A stretch of DNA of 64,000 nucleotides. It comes from Rhizobium sp. TH135. GTDB lineage: Bacteria > Pseudomonadota > Alphaproteobacteria > Rhizobiales > Rhizobiaceae. The translations under genes were made by a program, and so were the position numbers. The stretch covers positions 186,001 to 250,000 of the forward strand of contig NZ_PKRP01000002.1 of assembly GCF_002855515.1 (NCBI RefSeq), in the 5' to 3' direction. Below, piece after piece: positions 18,949 through 29,152 of the stretch. Position 1 is the stretch's first letter, and the number at the start of each line of letters is the position of its first letter. The notes beneath the pieces were generated by a model that was given only the letters and a program-made list of their open reading frames with translations, did not search any database and had not been told where the DNA came from.

Positions 18949-19051
18949 GTAGATGCAAGCGGATCGTAGAGAAGCCAGAAACGGACTTACCCGGCACATG
19001 ACCGGATAGCGACTTGAAAGCTGGGCGGTACCGCAAACAAGGAGAACGATT

Positions 19052-19243
19052 ATGGGTTCCACATCCGACAAGATTTCCGGCAAGGCGAATGAACTGGCCG
19101 GCAAGGCAAAGCAGGCCGTTGGCGACGCTACCGACAATCACAGCTTGGAAGCCAAGGGCGCTGCCCAGGAAGCCAAGGGCCATGGCCAGCAGGCCAAGGG
19201 CGAGGCGAAAGAAGCCGTGAAGAACGTCGTCGACAAGGCCTAA
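19052..19243 (+). CDS. CsbD-family stress protein
   Basis: 63 residues, highly hydrophilic and rich in Lys, Ala, Gly and Glu. It contains the CsbD opening [20 protein letters not shown] and repeats of AKG/AKE. Such proteins are small, soluble and induced by general stress in many bacteria; their biochemical role is not known. AAGGAGAACG precedes the ATG, and a strong terminator follows 21 bases after the stop, so it is a one-gene unit. Confidence 0.85.
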   Translation: MGSTSDKISGKANELAGKAKQAVGDATDNHSLEAKGAAQEAKGHGQQAKGEAKEAVKNVVDKA

Positions 19244-19264
19244 GCCTTCTATGTCCGAACAGTT

Positions 19265-19289
19265 GGCCCGCCCTAGGCGGGCCTTTTGT
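19265..19289 (+). terminator. terminator after csbD
   Basis: GGCCCGCC (19265-19272) pairs with GGCGGGCC (19276-19283) around CTA and is followed by TTTTGT. It lies between csbD and the convergent biotin carboxylase gene. Confidence 0.88.
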
Positions 19290-19321
19290 CATTTAGGGGG
19301 CTTCTGGTGAGGCGCTTCGAC

Positions 19322-21058
19322 TTATCCCTCGTAGCGCGCGATCTCGTGGCCCGCCTGCAGATAGGCGCCGGCCTCGGCCTTGAACCGGATACGTCCGGCG
19401 CGCGCAGCCGTCACCTGGGTTTCCATCTTCATCGCTTCCATGACGGCAATCAGATCTCCAGCCTGAACCTCGGTCCCGTCCTCCACTTTGAAGGCCTGCA
19501 GCGTCCCGGAAATGGGCGCGGTGATGCTGTCGGCATCTTCGGCTTTTACGGAGGTCTGTGCGCTCGCATTTCCACCAGCACCGGCAAGGCCGCCAAGCCC
19601 TGACAGCAAGACTGCCGGAATGCCCAGTTCATGACGTTTGCCGTCGATCTCCACATGGGTGCGGATCAGCGACGTGTCCGATACAGGTTCCGGTCGGGGA
19701 GCCGATGCCAGCGTCTCGGCAAAGTCCGTCTCGATCCAGCGCGTGTGAACGCGGAACCCGTCTTCACCGGTGAAGTCGCTAGTTTCCATCGCGGCGCGAT
19801 GGAAGGGAAGAACGGTCGCCACACCTTCGATCTTGAACTCGGCCAGTGCCCGTCGAGCACGGGCGAGCGCCTGCTCGCGCGTAGCCCCGGTCACGATGAG
19901 CTTTGCCATTAGAGAATCGAAGGTCCCGGGAATGGTTGAGCCACTGACAACGCCCGTGTCCAGACGCACGCCTGGACCCGAAGGCGGGTCGAAGCGCGTG
20001 ATCGCACCCGGCGTCGGCAGGAAGCCGCGACCGGGATCCTCGGCATTGATGCGGAACTCGATCGAATGGCCACGCGGGACAGGGGTCTCCAAGACTTCGA
20101 GCGCTTTGCCCTCGGCAATCCGGAACTGCTCGACGACGAGGTCGATGCCGGTCGTCTCTTCGGTCACGGGGTGCTCCACCTGCAGTCGGGTATTCACCTC
20201 AAGGAATGAGATAGTGCCATCGACGCCGAGCAGGAACTCGACCGTTCCGGCACCGGAGTAACCCGCAGCCGCGCAGATCTTCCGCGCCGCATCATGGATC
20301 GACTGGCGCTGAACTTCGCTGAGGAATGGTGCGGGGGCCTCCTCGACAAGCTTCTGGTTGCGCCGCTGCAGCGAGCAGTCACGAGTGCCGAGCACCAGCA
20401 CATTGCCGTGCTTGTCGGCCAGAACCTGCGCCTCGATGTGGCGCGGCCGATCGAGGAAACGTTCGAGAAAACACTCACCACGCCCGAAGGCGGCCTCCGC
20501 CTCGCGGACGGCCGAGTGATAGAGCTCGGCCACCTCTTCCATTTTCCAGGCGACCTTGAGGCCACGCCCGCCGCCGCCATGGGCAGCCTTGATCGCAACG
20601 GGAAGCCCGTACTGCTTGGCAAAAGCCACAACCTCTTCGGCCGTCTCGACAGGCCCCTCACTGCCGGCGACCAACGGTGCGCCGACGGAAAGCGCGATCC
20701 GCCGCGCCTCGACCTTGTCGCCGAGTGCTTCGATCACATGCGGGTCCGGACCGATCCAGGTGAGGCCCGCCTCCTGCACCGCACGGGCGAATTCCGCCCG
20801 TTCGGAGAGAAATCCGTAACCCGGGTGCACGGCATCCGCGCCGGAGCGGCGAGCGATGTCGATGAGCTTCTGAATGTCGAGATAGGTCTCTGCCGGACGG
20901 CTGCCGCCAAGACCATAGGCCTCGTCTGCCAAGGTCACGAACAGCGCATCCATGTCAGGATCGGCATAGACGGCGACGGACTGGAGCCCGTAGTCGCGGC
21001 AGGCGCGGATGATGCGCACGGCAATCTCGCCGCGATTGGCAATCAGCACTTTCTTCAT
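19322..21058 (-). CDS. biotin carboxylase fused to a biotin carrier domain
   Basis: 578 residues. The first ~450 are an AccC-type biotin carboxylase: [36 protein letters not shown], the ATP-grasp glycine loop in [12 protein letters not shown], and [24 protein letters not shown]. The C-terminal ~75 residues are a biotinyl domain with the AMKM attachment site (EAMKMETQV). It therefore supplies carboxybiotin to a partner but lacks a carboxyltransferase of ACC or PCC type. As the last gene of the pxp/kip-like operon, its partner is plausibly the KipI-KipA fusion just upstream. That family is annotated as biotin-dependent carboxyltransferase in allophanate/urea systems. Confidence 0.85.
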   Translation of the reverse strand: MKKVLIANRGEIAVRIIRACRDYGLQSVAVYADPDMDALFVTLADEAYGLGGSRPAETYLDIQKLIDIARRSGADAVHPGYGFLSERAEFARAVQEAGLTWIGPDPHVIEALGDKVEARRIALSVGAPLVAGSEGPVETAEEVVAFAKQYGLPVAIKAAHGGGGRGLKVAWKMEEVAELYHSAVREAEAAFGRGECFLERFLDRPRHIEAQVLADKHGNVLVLGTRDCSLQRRNQKLVEEAPAPFLSEVQRQSIHDAARKICAAAGYSGAGTVEFLLGVDGTISFLEVNTRLQVEHPVTEETTGIDLVVEQFRIAEGKALEVLETPVPRGHSIEFRINAEDPGRGFLPTPGAITRFDPPSGPGVRLDTGVVSGSTIPGTFDSLMAKLIVTGATREQALARARRALAEFKIEGVATVLPFHRAAMETSDFTGEDGFRVHTRWIETDFAETLASAPRPEPVSDTSLIRTHVEIDGKRHELGIPAVLLSGLGGLAGAGGNASAQTSVKAEDADSITAPISGTLQAFKVEDGTEVQAGDLIAVMEAMKMETQVTAARAGRIRFKAEAGAYLQAGHEIARYEG

Positions 21059-21106
21059 CGGGGTCTCCTCACTGTCTTTTTGGGCGCCATCGTCTTCGGT
21101 GCGAGA

Positions 21107-22708
21107 TCATGCCTTGGCGGGCGTGATCTCGGCGAAGTCCGTGATGGGTCGGAAGCGGATTTTGGCATTCACCGGGATCTGCCCGGCGAGATCGAGATGA
21201 TATTCGGCAACCGTGCCGATGACGGGATAGCCGCCGGTCAGCGGGTGGTCGGCCAGAAACAGAACCGGTTGCCCGCTATGCGGAACCTGAATCGCGCCGG
21301 TGGCCGTGCCCTCGCTGGGAAGCTCTGCCTTGTCCTTGCGCTCGAGTGGTTCTGGCCCTGAAAGCCGGATGCCGACCCGGTTCGACTGTGGCGTCACATC
21401 ATAGACCTGGCTCGCCAGGGTCTCGATGCCTCGTTCGGTGAACCAGTCGCTGCGCGGACCCATCACGACGTCGAGCGTGACGACTTCGCCCGGTGCCGGA
21501 CAGTCGAAGGCAGGGCTCTCGTCGAGTGATACGGGTGAGAGGCTGCGATCAACGGTGCGGATGGCAAGCACGGCACCGACGCCGACCGGGTCGGGACCGA
21601 CGATCGCCAGCGTGTCGGTCGAAGCGCTGCCGAGGACCGGTGCAACGTCTAGGCCGCCGCGGAAGGCGAGGTAACTGCGGGCACCCTTGGGGGCAAAGCC
21701 AAGCGTGACGGTGTCGCCGGTTTCCAGCGAGACCGGCTGATAGCTCGCAGCCTCGATCACGCGACCTTTGACGTCACGGATCGTAAGCGGGCAGGGTGCG
21801 CCAGTCAGTGCCATGACAGTGGGGCCTGATACCTCGAACGCAAATCCACCGAGCGTGATCTCCAGACAGGCAGCCTCTACCGGATTGCCGACGATGCGGT
21901 TGGCCGCCCGAAACGCACCCTGGTCGAGTGCGCCTGCGGACGAGACGCCCTGGCCCGTCTGACCGAAGCGGCCGAGGTCCTGCACCAGCGCCGGCATGGG
22001 CGCCGCCGTGACCCTGATGGTGGTTGATGCTGAATGCTCGACCGCAGCGGTCGCGATTGTAGCCGGAGCAGTCTCGGCAATCGTGGTCTGTGCCCGCTTG
22101 GCCAGATCGAAGAAGCGCACCCGATAGCCTGGTTGGAAAAGGGCCGGTGGCTCGCGTGTCAGGTCCCACATCTTCACCGGCGTGGTGCCAATGATCTGCC
22201 AGCCGCCGGGGCTCGCCTGCGGATAGACGCCGGAAAAGGCGCCTGCGAGCGCTACAGATCCTGCCGGGATCTTCGTGCGCGGGCTCTGCCGGCGCGGCAC
22301 CTGGAGCGCCGGATCACCGCCGACGAGATAGCCGAAGCCGGGTGCGAAACCGCAAAAGGCGACCGTGAATTCGCTCGTCGTATGGCGCTCGATCACCTCT
22401 GCAACGGATAGCCCTGTCAGCTCAGCGACATCATGCAGATCCTCACCGTCATAGGTGACGGGGATCTCGACCAGCATGTCCGAGGGCGGGATTTTGGCCG
22501 AGAGATCGCGATGGGCGATGGCCGCAGCAAGCGCTTCTGCCGTCAGCATGTCCGGACGGAAACGGATCATGAGCGTGCGCGCGGCCGGCACGATGTCGAC
22601 AACGCCGTCAACCGGATCGGCTTCCAGCGAGGCAAAGAGCGCAAGCGTCTCGTCGAGGTCTTTCAATTCGACGATCAGAACGGTCAGGCTGACAGGGAGA
22701 AAGCGCAT
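21107..22708 (-). CDS. fused PxpB-PxpC (KipI-KipA) 5-oxoprolinase/carboxyltransferase subunits
   Basis: 533 residues. The N-terminal ~215 residues are KipI/PxpB-like (VTYDGEDLHDVAELTGLS, FCGFAPGFGYLVGGD, VPRRQSPRTKIPAGSVALAG, GGWQIIGTTP). The rest is KipA/PxpC-like (VQDLGRFGQTGQGVSSAGALDQ, LEITLGGF, LTGAPCPL, and DHPLTGGYPVIGTV). Pxp subunits with PxpA hydrolyse 5-oxoproline to glutamate using ATP. The same domain pair occurs in urea carboxylase, where carboxybiotin is used. Fusion of the two subunits and presence of a biotin carboxylase in the operon leave open which reaction is catalysed. It lies 8 bases after the DUF1445 gene. Confidence 0.87.
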   Translation of the reverse strand: MRFLPVSLTVLIVELKDLDETLALFASLEADPVDGVVDIVPAARTLMIRFRPDMLTAEALAAAIAHRDLSAKIPPSDMLVEIPVTYDGEDLHDVAELTGLSVAEVIERHTTSEFTVAFCGFAPGFGYLVGGDPALQVPRRQSPRTKIPAGSVALAGAFSGVYPQASPGGWQIIGTTPVKMWDLTREPPALFQPGYRVRFFDLAKRAQTTIAETAPATIATAAVEHSASTTIRVTAAPMPALVQDLGRFGQTGQGVSSAGALDQGAFRAANRIVGNPVEAACLEITLGGFAFEVSGPTVMALTGAPCPLTIRDVKGRVIEAASYQPVSLETGDTVTLGFAPKGARSYLAFRGGLDVAPVLGSASTDTLAIVGPDPVGVGAVLAIRTVDRSLSPVSLDESPAFDCPAPGEVVTLDVVMGPRSDWFTERGIETLASQVYDVTPQSNRVGIRLSGPEPLERKDKAELPSEGTATGAIQVPHSGQPVLFLADHPLTGGYPVIGTVAEYHLDLAGQIPVNAKIRFRPITDFAEITPAKA

Positions 22709-22716
22709 TCGAAGCC

Positions 22717-23523
22717 TCAGGCGTGATAGGCGGAATCGGGAATGTCGGTGATGAACATGTGCCCGGGCGCATGGGTGATGGCAAACGGGACTTTAGACGC
22801 CATCACGGCAGCCTGGGGCGTTACCCCGCAGGCCCAGAAGACAGGCACTTCGCCGGGTTCGATCCGTACGGCATCGCCGAATTCGGGTTTGCCGAGATCC
22901 GCAATTCCAAGTTCTTCCGGTGCGCCGACATGAACAGGCGCGCCATGAACCGCCGGGAAGCGGCCCGAAATAGTGGCCGCATCCGCCACGCGAGAGGCTT
23001 GGATTGGGCGCATCGAAACCACGAGATTGCCATGCAGCCGGCCTGCCGGACGGCACGCGCGGTTGGTCAGGTACATCGGCACGTTCGACTTGTCGGTGAT
23101 GTGGCGGATATCGATGCCCGCCTCCATCATCGGCGTCTCGAAGGTGAAGCTGCAGCCGATCAGGAAGCTGACGAGGTCAGGATGTTCGGCCCAGGCTTCG
23201 GTCGCATCGGTTACTTCCTCTGCGAGCTTGCCATCCCGCCAGATCCGGTAGAGCGGCACATCGCGGCGCAAGTCGGCACCCTTGGCAAGCACGGTCGCAT
23301 GCGAGCCCGGATCGGAAACATCGAGCACCGGGCAGGCCTTCGGATTGCGCTGCGCATAAAGCAGGAAGTCGAAGGCCCAGTCGCGCGGCAAGACGATCAT
23401 GTTCGCCTGGGTAAAGCCCGGTGCCACGCCGGATGTCGGCTCGACGGCACCCGCACGATAGCGTTCGCGGGCCGTCCGTGCGGCGGTCGTATCGACATGG
23501 CGCAAGGTTTCAAGATCGATCAT
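22717..23523 (-). CDS. putative hydro-lyase, DUF1445 (YcsI family)
   Basis: 268 residues, the usual YcsI length. Recognisable family segments are [37 protein letters not shown], the cysteine in [13 protein letters not shown], and [13 protein letters not shown] with [11 protein letters not shown] at the C-terminus. YcsI lies beside kipI/kipA and ycsF in Bacillus subtilis, and the same set is conserved here. Some homologues are described as D-glutamate cyclases making 5-oxoproline, which would fit a 5-oxoproline pathway. It is the middle gene of a tightly packed leftward operon. Confidence 0.83.
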   Translation of the reverse strand: MIDLETLRHVDTTAARTARERYRAGAVEPTSGVAPGFTQANMIVLPRDWAFDFLLYAQRNPKACPVLDVSDPGSHATVLAKGADLRRDVPLYRIWRDGKLAEEVTDATEAWAEHPDLVSFLIGCSFTFETPMMEAGIDIRHITDKSNVPMYLTNRACRPAGRLHGNLVVSMRPIQASRVADAATISGRFPAVHGAPVHVGAPEELGIADLGKPEFGDAVRIEPGEVPVFWACGVTPQAAVMASKVPFAITHAPGHMFITDIPDSAYHA

Positions 23524-23544
23524 CGAGGTCTCTCCTTGCGGATG

Positions 23545-24309
23545 TCAGCGATTGAGGAACGAGCGCACCGCGATGCCGTCCTTTTCGAAGGCCTGTCGGA
23601 TTCCCTGCGCGATGGCCACGGCGCCGGGGCTGTCGCCATGCACGCAGATGGACTGCGCATCGATCTTAATGGTCGAGCCATCGATCGCCTCGATCGTGCC
23701 GTCATGCGCGAGCTGCAGCATGCGCTTGGCGATGAGGCCGGCATCATGCAGCACGGCGCCAGCTTCGCGCCGGGATACGAGCGCACCTGCAGGCGTGTAG
23801 GCACGGTCGGCGAATGCTTCAGCAACCACCTTGAGCCCTGAGGCGCGCGCGAGATCGAGAATTGGCGAACCTGCGAGCCCCATCATAACCAGGTCAGGAT
23901 CGATCGCCTTGATAGCGTCGATGACGGCCTGGCCCTGTTTGGCGTCATGGGCGATACGGTTGTAGAGCGCCCCATGCGGCTTCACGTATCCGACGGTGAC
24001 GCCCGCTGCCGCTGCGACACCTTTGATCGCACCGATCTGGTAGATCACGTCGGCGGTCAGTTCCGCCGAAGTGACATCCATGTCGCGCCGGCCGAAGCCG
24101 ACGCGATCCGGGTAGGAGACATGCGCCCCGATCGAAACACCGCGCTCCGCGGCAGCCTTTACCGTCTTCAGAATGCCGACAGGATCGCCGGCATGGAAGC
24201 CGCAGGCGACATTGGCGCTGGAGACGATTGCGAGCATCGCTTCGTCATCGCCCATGGCCCAGGCGCCATAGCTTTCGCCGAGGTCGCTGTTCAGATCGAT
24301 GGCGGTCAT
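23545..24309 (-). CDS. pxpA: 5-oxoprolinase subunit A (LamB/YcsF family)
   Basis: 254 residues, the normal PxpA length. The N-terminus [20 protein letters not shown] is a family hallmark, followed by [41 protein letters not shown] and [17 protein letters not shown]. PxpA opens the 5-oxoproline ring together with PxpB/C. A strong GGGAGGA site precedes the ATG at 24307-24309. It is the second gene of the operon after the NRAMP transporter. Confidence 0.9.
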   Translation of the reverse strand: MTAIDLNSDLGESYGAWAMGDDEAMLAIVSSANVACGFHAGDPVGILKTVKAAAERGVSIGAHVSYPDRVGFGRRDMDVTSAELTADVIYQIGAIKGVAAAAGVTVGYVKPHGALYNRIAHDAKQGQAVIDAIKAIDPDLVMMGLAGSPILDLARASGLKVVAEAFADRAYTPAGALVSRREAGAVLHDAGLIAKRMLQLAHDGTIEAIDGSTIKIDAQSICVHGDSPGAVAIAQGIRQAFEKDGIAVRSFLNR

Positions 24310-24331
24310 GTCGTCCTCCCTTTTCTCGTTC

Positions 24332-25591
24332 TCAGGCCGCGGTCAGCAGCGCGAAGATCGGCCCGATCGACTTGTAGCCCATGTACCAGGTGAGCGCGCA
24401 AGTCAGAGCGCCGAGGATCAGCAGCCAGCGCGGATAGCGATAGCCACCCATCAGGTCAGAACGTGCCCAGGCGGCATAGATGAAGATCGACAGGCCGATC
24501 GGCAGGATGAGACCGTTCAGACCACCGACGAAGACCAGCATCTGCGCCGGCGGCGTCGTGATGATCACGTAGAAGAACAGCGAGACGGCGATGAAGATGA
24601 CCGTTGCGATGTTGCGGCCACGCTCGCTGATGTCAGGCTTGAAGACGGTGACGAACGAGACCGAGGTATAGGCCGCACCGATGACCGAGGTGATCGCAGC
24701 AAACCAGAGTACGGCACCGAAGATGCGAAGACCGACATCGCCAGCCGCAGCCTGGAAGGCCTGTGCTGCCGGGTTTGCACCCTTGCCGGAGACGTCGATG
24801 ACAACGCCGCTCGCAACAACGCCGAGGATCGCGAGGAAGAGAACGTAGCGCATGACGCCCGTAACGGCGATGCCGGAGAGAGCGGCGCGGTTCACGGCAC
24901 CGAGGTTCTCGATGCCAACAGTGCCCTTGTCGAGCAGGCGATGCGCGCCCGAATAGGTGATGTAGCCGCCGACCGTACCGCCGACGATCGTGGTGATCGT
25001 GGCAAAATCGATCGTGGACGGCAGGAAGGTCTGGTAGAGCGCATCACCCACAGGCGGCTGCGAGACGAAGGCCACGTAGACCGTCAGGATGATCATCGCG
25101 ATGCCGGCGACCACGATCAGCCGATCGATCGCGACACCCGCGCGGTGTGACAGGAAGATGCCGATCGCGATCAGCGCGCTGATCGAGCCGCCCAGCTTGG
25201 CGTCGAGGCCGAGAAGCGCGTTGAGGCCGAGACCGGCGCCACCGATATTGCCGATGTTGAAGAACAGCCCGCCAACGATGACCAGGATGGCCAGCACGTA
25301 GCCGGTGCCGGGAATGGCCGCGTTCGCGATGTCGGAGGCGCGCATCTTGGTCAGCGTCACGATCCGCCAGATGTTCAGCTGCACGACGAAGTCGATCAGG
25401 ATGGACGCGAGGATTGCGAAAGCAAAGGCAGAACCCAGCTTCGTCGTGAAAGTAGCGGTCTGGGTAATAAAGCCAGGTCCGATGGCGGAGGTCGCCATAA
25501 GGAAGATTGCAGCGATCAAAGCGCCGCGACGCGTCTTGGCGGACATACCGCCCGTTGGGGCCTGATCGCCCGTAGTGGTTGTCTGTTTCAT
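24332..25591 (-). CDS. NRAMP-family membrane transporter (YcsG-like)
   Basis: 419 residues with about eleven hydrophobic segments. [21 protein letters not shown] at the first helix corresponds to the NRAMP core, but the metal-binding DPGN of true Mn/Fe transporters reads IGPGF. That suggests a substrate other than divalent metal. The homologous YcsG gene sits in the same kip/ycs cluster in Bacillus. A transported 5-oxoproline-like or related organic acid is therefore an attractive guess. It is the first gene of the leftward operon and is divergent from the GntR regulator. Confidence 0.8.
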   Translation of the reverse strand: MKQTTTTGDQAPTGGMSAKTRRGALIAAIFLMATSAIGPGFITQTATFTTKLGSAFAFAILASILIDFVVQLNIWRIVTLTKMRASDIANAAIPGTGYVLAILVIVGGLFFNIGNIGGAGLGLNALLGLDAKLGGSISALIAIGIFLSHRAGVAIDRLIVVAGIAMIILTVYVAFVSQPPVGDALYQTFLPSTIDFATITTIVGGTVGGYITYSGAHRLLDKGTVGIENLGAVNRAALSGIAVTGVMRYVLFLAILGVVASGVVIDVSGKGANPAAQAFQAAAGDVGLRIFGAVLWFAAITSVIGAAYTSVSFVTVFKPDISERGRNIATVIFIAVSLFFYVIITTPPAQMLVFVGGLNGLILPIGLSIFIYAAWARSDLMGGYRYPRWLLILGALTCALTWYMGYKSIGPIFALLTAA

Positions 25592-25911
25592 GGTTCCCTC
25601 TCGGTTGACCTGGCCCCGGCTTTGCGCGGAGCTTGTTGTTCACCTGCGAGAGTAGCGTCTCCCGGTTTCACAATTCTGTCAATATTGTTCAACGATTTTA
25701 TTTGATCGTTCTACTTAGTTGCCGCAATGTTGAGCAGATTGATGCTCGGATCAGCAGTTTTCAGACAATGGGGGACAATTTTTGGCCGTATTTGGCTCCC
25801 GTCTTGCTGCGATTTCGCAACTGGAGGATAAGGCAGCGGAGCTGTGAGCCGATCGAGGTGTCGGTGATCGGCCGCAAAACATGCCGGGCGATCCGGTCAC
25901 TGGGGAAACTG
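25592..25911. other. divergent control region between the pxp operon and its GntR gene
   Basis: 320 bases hold no convincing gene. The part at about 25665-25730 is AT-rich and contains TTGTTCAACGATTTTATTTG, suitable for promoter and operator sites. The frame of the GntR gene is open upstream to 25633, but the segment before 25912 translates to sequence without GntR-family character. Confidence 0.5.
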
Positions 25912-26562
25912 ATGGCAGAGACGGACACGACGGCAGCCTTGGCACCACGCCTCGCGGAAGCAATCCGCGACAGACTGATCCGCGGCGAACTGAAACCGGG
26001 TCAACGTCTGTCGGAGGCCGCCCTCAGTGCCGACTTCGAGGTGTCCCGCAATTCGCTGCGCGAGGCATTTCGCCTTCTGACCAAGGAAGGCCTGCTTCAA
26101 CACGAGCCGAACCGCGGCGTTTTTGTCGCGACGCCAAGCATGGCCTCGATCATCGACATATACCGTGTGCGCCGCGTGGTCGAAGGCCAGGCGCTGGCCA
26201 ATGCCTACCCCAATCATCCAGCCGTTCACCGTATGCGCTCGGCTGTCGATGCAGCCCGCGCCGCGACCAGGCAAAACGACTGGACGGCTGTCGGCAGCGA
26301 GAACATGAAGTTTCATGCGGCCATTGTAGACCTTGCCGACAGCCAGCGGCTGAACGGTTTCTATGCCCAGATCGCAGCAGAACTGCGCCTGAGCTTCGGC
26401 CTCCTCAAAGAGCCCGAACTGCTGCACGCGCCGTATGTAGAAATGAACGCCGCCATTCTGGAAAAGCTAGAGGCGGGCGACCCGAAGGCGGCGGCTGTCG
26501 CGCTCGAAGCCTATCTCTTGCAATCCGAGCGCACAGTCCTGGCGGCCTTCTCGCGAATCTAG
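25912..26562 (+). CDS. GntR-family regulator, FCD subgroup
   Basis: 216 residues from the ATG at 25912. The N-terminal winged helix is typical (AIRDRLIRGELKPGQRLSEAALSADFEVSRNSLREAFRLLTKEGLL, then NRGVFVATPS). The C-terminal helical FCD ligand domain includes DIYRVRRVVEG, the MKFHAAIVDLADS histidine and a late EAYLLQSE. FCD regulators usually repress a divergent catabolic operon and are released by its substrate. Here the target should be the NRAMP-pxpA-DUF1445-pxpBC-biotin carboxylase operon, the role played by KipR in Bacillus. Confidence 0.85.
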   Translation: MAETDTTAALAPRLAEAIRDRLIRGELKPGQRLSEAALSADFEVSRNSLREAFRLLTKEGLLQHEPNRGVFVATPSMASIIDIYRVRRVVEGQALANAYPNHPAVHRMRSAVDAARAATRQNDWTAVGSENMKFHAAIVDLADSQRLNGFYAQIAAELRLSFGLLKEPELLHAPYVEMNAAILEKLEAGDPKAAAVALEAYLLQSERTVLAAFSRI

Positions 26563-26614
26563 ACGAGCGTCGATACCAATATCGCCGTCTACAGCGACGC
26601 GGTGATACCACCGC

Positions 26615-27124
26615 TCAGCCGGTCCGATGCGCTTCCTCGGCAGTTTCGCTCGCTTCCTTGAAGCGCGCCTCGAATTCCAGGCGCAGCGCACGCCGGGTTT
26701 CAGCGGCCCGCTGCCGGCGCTTGCGGACTTCGCTTTCCGGTACATAACGGGGAACAGCCGTCGGCCGACCCTCTGCATCCACGGCGACCATCGTGAAATA
26801 GCAGGAATTGGTGTGGCGCCGCTCGCCGGTCCGGATGTTCTCGGCCTTGACCCGAATGCCGATTTCCATCGAGGTTCGCCCGGCCTGGTTGATCGAGGCA
26901 CGGAAGGTCACGAGTTCGCCGACATGGATCGGCTGGCGGAAAACGACCTGGTCGACGGATAGTGTCACCGCATATTGCTGCGAATAGCGCGAGGCACAGG
27001 AATAGGCGACGCGGTCGAGGAGATTGAGAAGGGCGCCGCCATGCACCTTGCCGGAAAAGTTTGCCATGTCGGGTGTCATCAGGACCACCATTTCAAGCTG
27101 GCTGGTGTCATGCGCTTCGTCCAT
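26615..27124 (-). CDS. acyl-CoA thioesterase, hot-dog fold (YciA-like)
   Basis: 169 residues. The hot-dog core reads MTPDMANFSGKVHGGALLNLLDRVAYSCASRY, then VDQVVFRQPIHVGELVTF and RRHTNSCYFTMVAVD. These are motifs of hexameric acyl-CoA hydrolases that release CoA from medium- to long-chain thioesters in the cytosol. The last ~45 residues form a charged Arg/Glu-rich helix beyond the usual domain. It is a single leftward gene. Nothing near it fixes its substrate. Confidence 0.85.
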   Translation of the reverse strand: MDEAHDTSQLEMVVLMTPDMANFSGKVHGGALLNLLDRVAYSCASRYSQQYAVTLSVDQVVFRQPIHVGELVTFRASINQAGRTSMEIGIRVKAENIRTGERRHTNSCYFTMVAVDAEGRPTAVPRYVPESEVRKRRQRAAETRRALRLEFEARFKEASETAEEAHRTG

Positions 27125-27215
27125 CTGATCCCCTCTGCTTTCGTTGCTCTCGCCATCCTATTGTGCGCCGCGTCATGGCCGCAAGTCTGCGGACGGAGGC
27201 TGCAGTTGAAAACCG

Positions 27216-28062
27216 TCAGGCGGTGGATCGCCTGAGATTGTCGGCCTGATCGGCGCTTTCGGCGACCCAGCTCCAGAAGGCGAGATGAAATTCGCGGATA
27301 TCATCCAGCATCTGCGGCGTGAGTCCCATCTGGTGGTTCCGACGATCCTGCAGGATAAAGCCGCATCCCTCTGCCCCGTTCAGCACATTGCGCAGGTGCG
27401 AATGCGAGATGCCGAGCCGCTCGGCCAGTTGCCGCGTCTCAAGCAGGAACCAGCGCGTCTCCTGCTCGCCGGGATATTCGTAATGGGCACGCAACAAGGC
27501 AAGCGCGATCCGGTCGCCGCAATCAAAACTGTCGAACCAGGACCATGCATCGCGGCGGGATGCGATATGCGTCCTGACCCTGTCCAGCATCAAGCGCGCC
27601 GCTGCGATGTAGCGCAGGGAGAAATCGTCGTCTGTCTTGAGCCTGTGGGTGCTGCCCGTCGGGAGAAGGCCCGCCACTTCGGCGCAGGTCATGTGATGGG
27701 AAAGCCAGGTCTTCAGCCCGTCGAGCAGGGGTGGTCGCGGTCAGCATTTTGGCGCGCCGGTCTTCGGCATGATCGATCGTCTCTATGAAGCGGGCGAACC
27801 GCAGCAGCGCGAAGAAGCCTGAGAGGGTGCGCGAGCGACCCATCTCTGCCTGGATCCGGGTCAGTGTCGGTCGCTCGCCGAGGCCAAGCTCTGCCTCGCA
27901 ATGCATCACGGCGAGCAGGCCCGCGGCATGGGACTGGAGATTGCGGCCGAAGATCTTGTTGATCAGCTTTTCGCCGAAATGCATCGGAAGGATGCTGTTG
28001 GCGCAATAGCGGATGGCATCCTCATAGGCCTGGTCGTCCAGCCGCGCCCGCGAAACATCCAT
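27216..28062 (-). pseudogene. winged-helix regulator-like gene broken by a frameshift
   Basis: Two overlapping leftward frames together make one protein of about 280 residues. The first runs from 28062 (MDVSRARLDDQAYEDAIRY) through RAKMLTATTP. The second resumes as LLDGLKTWLSHHMTCAEVAGLLPTG and ends at 27216 with a winged-helix segment, TRQLAERLGISHSHLRNVLNGAEGCGFI. The switch falls at the G run at 27728-27731 (C run on the coding strand), where one extra base would restore a single frame. The protein resembles helical and winged-helix transcription factors but I cannot name a family. It is either a recent pseudogene, a phase-variable tract, or a sequencing error. Confidence 0.7.
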
Positions 28063-28348
28063 TCTCCACCGCTCTCCGGTTGCAGGGCGAAGCTAGCATG
28101 CCGCACGTGGCTCCGCCGTGACGGCGATTACACCGCGTCCATCCCCCATGGGAACGAAAACAACGCGTCTGCACTCGAAAGATGCAGATTTTAGACTCCT
28201 CGCCGATTTGATTTTGGAGAATGATGCAAACGCCGGACCCTGCCGGCCGCGTCCGCCGGGGCAAGTCCGGATTGCCGCCGCACCTAAGCTTGTTGCAATG
28301 CTTTTCATCACCGGCGGTTCTTTTTTTCGCCGCGACCTTTTTTCCCCG

Positions 28349-28918
28349 TCATGCCCCGGCGGACTGTCGACCGATAACGCTCACAGCACCCGACGCATCG
28401 AACGTGGCGAAGACCAGTTCCCCGCTCCGAGGGACAACGGAAGTCAGGCCGGTGATGTTGACCTGATGGGTGACGAGCACCAGCGGAAGATCCGACGGCC
28501 GGGACGTCAGCCATGTCCTCAGTGCCTCAGTCTGGGCGCTGCCGTTCTCCGGCTCGCCAAAGAAGGAATTGAGAAGCGGCTGCTGCGAGACGGACCCAAG
28601 GCCGAGCAGGTCTGCCGTATCGAGACACCGGCACCACTGGCTGGATTGGACGGATGCCTCGCGGATACCATTGTCCCGGAAGAGGTCGCCAATCCGCCCT
28701 GCCTGCTCGCGTCCTTCAGCTGACAGGTTCCGCTGTGTCTCACAGGCGCCGATCCGCATGCCCGGCGGATCGCCCGTACCCGGTGCAATCGCGTGGCGAA
28801 GGAGAACGAAGGCGTTGCCCGACCGCAAGGCCTCCCAATGATCTTCGGCCGCGACGACGAGAGTGCCGCCACTGATCGCCATGAGTGAGGTCAGAAGAAA
28901 GGATCGCCTGTGCAGCAT
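28349..28918 (-). CDS. exported histidine phosphatase superfamily protein
   Basis: 189 residues from the ATG at 28916-28918. An N-terminal signal (LHRRSFLLTSLMAISGGTLVVAA) begins with paired arginines, though not a perfect Tat motif. The phosphatase RHG-like motif is VLLRHAIAPG, with the second arginine in VQSSQWCRCLDTA and the late histidine in LVLVTHQVNITGL. The family hydrolyses phosphomonoesters in the periplasm. The natural substrate is unknown. Confidence 0.8.
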   Translation of the reverse strand: MLHRRSFLLTSLMAISGGTLVVAAEDHWEALRSGNAFVLLRHAIAPGTGDPPGMRIGACETQRNLSAEGREQAGRIGDLFRDNGIREASVQSSQWCRCLDTADLLGLGSVSQQPLLNSFFGEPENGSAQTEALRTWLTSRPSDLPLVLVTHQVNITGLTSVVPRSGELVFATFDASGAVSVIGRQSAGA

Positions 28919-29152
28919 GGGCAAGACTCTCGAAGATTGTTGATCGGGTGACTGCAACCGTTACGCCACGCCGCGCACTCGGGATTGCAGCTCAAACGCA
29001 CATATCCGTGAACGGCCGCCGCCATCTTGGCCCGGCTCCACCCCGTAAAGATTGCATTCACCTTTCTCCGGTAAAGCTTTGTTAGCAATTCCCAGAAGCT
29101 CCGGGTGTCCGCCTTCGCATGCGCCCGGCCCAAGTGTTCGAGTCCGTGTACC

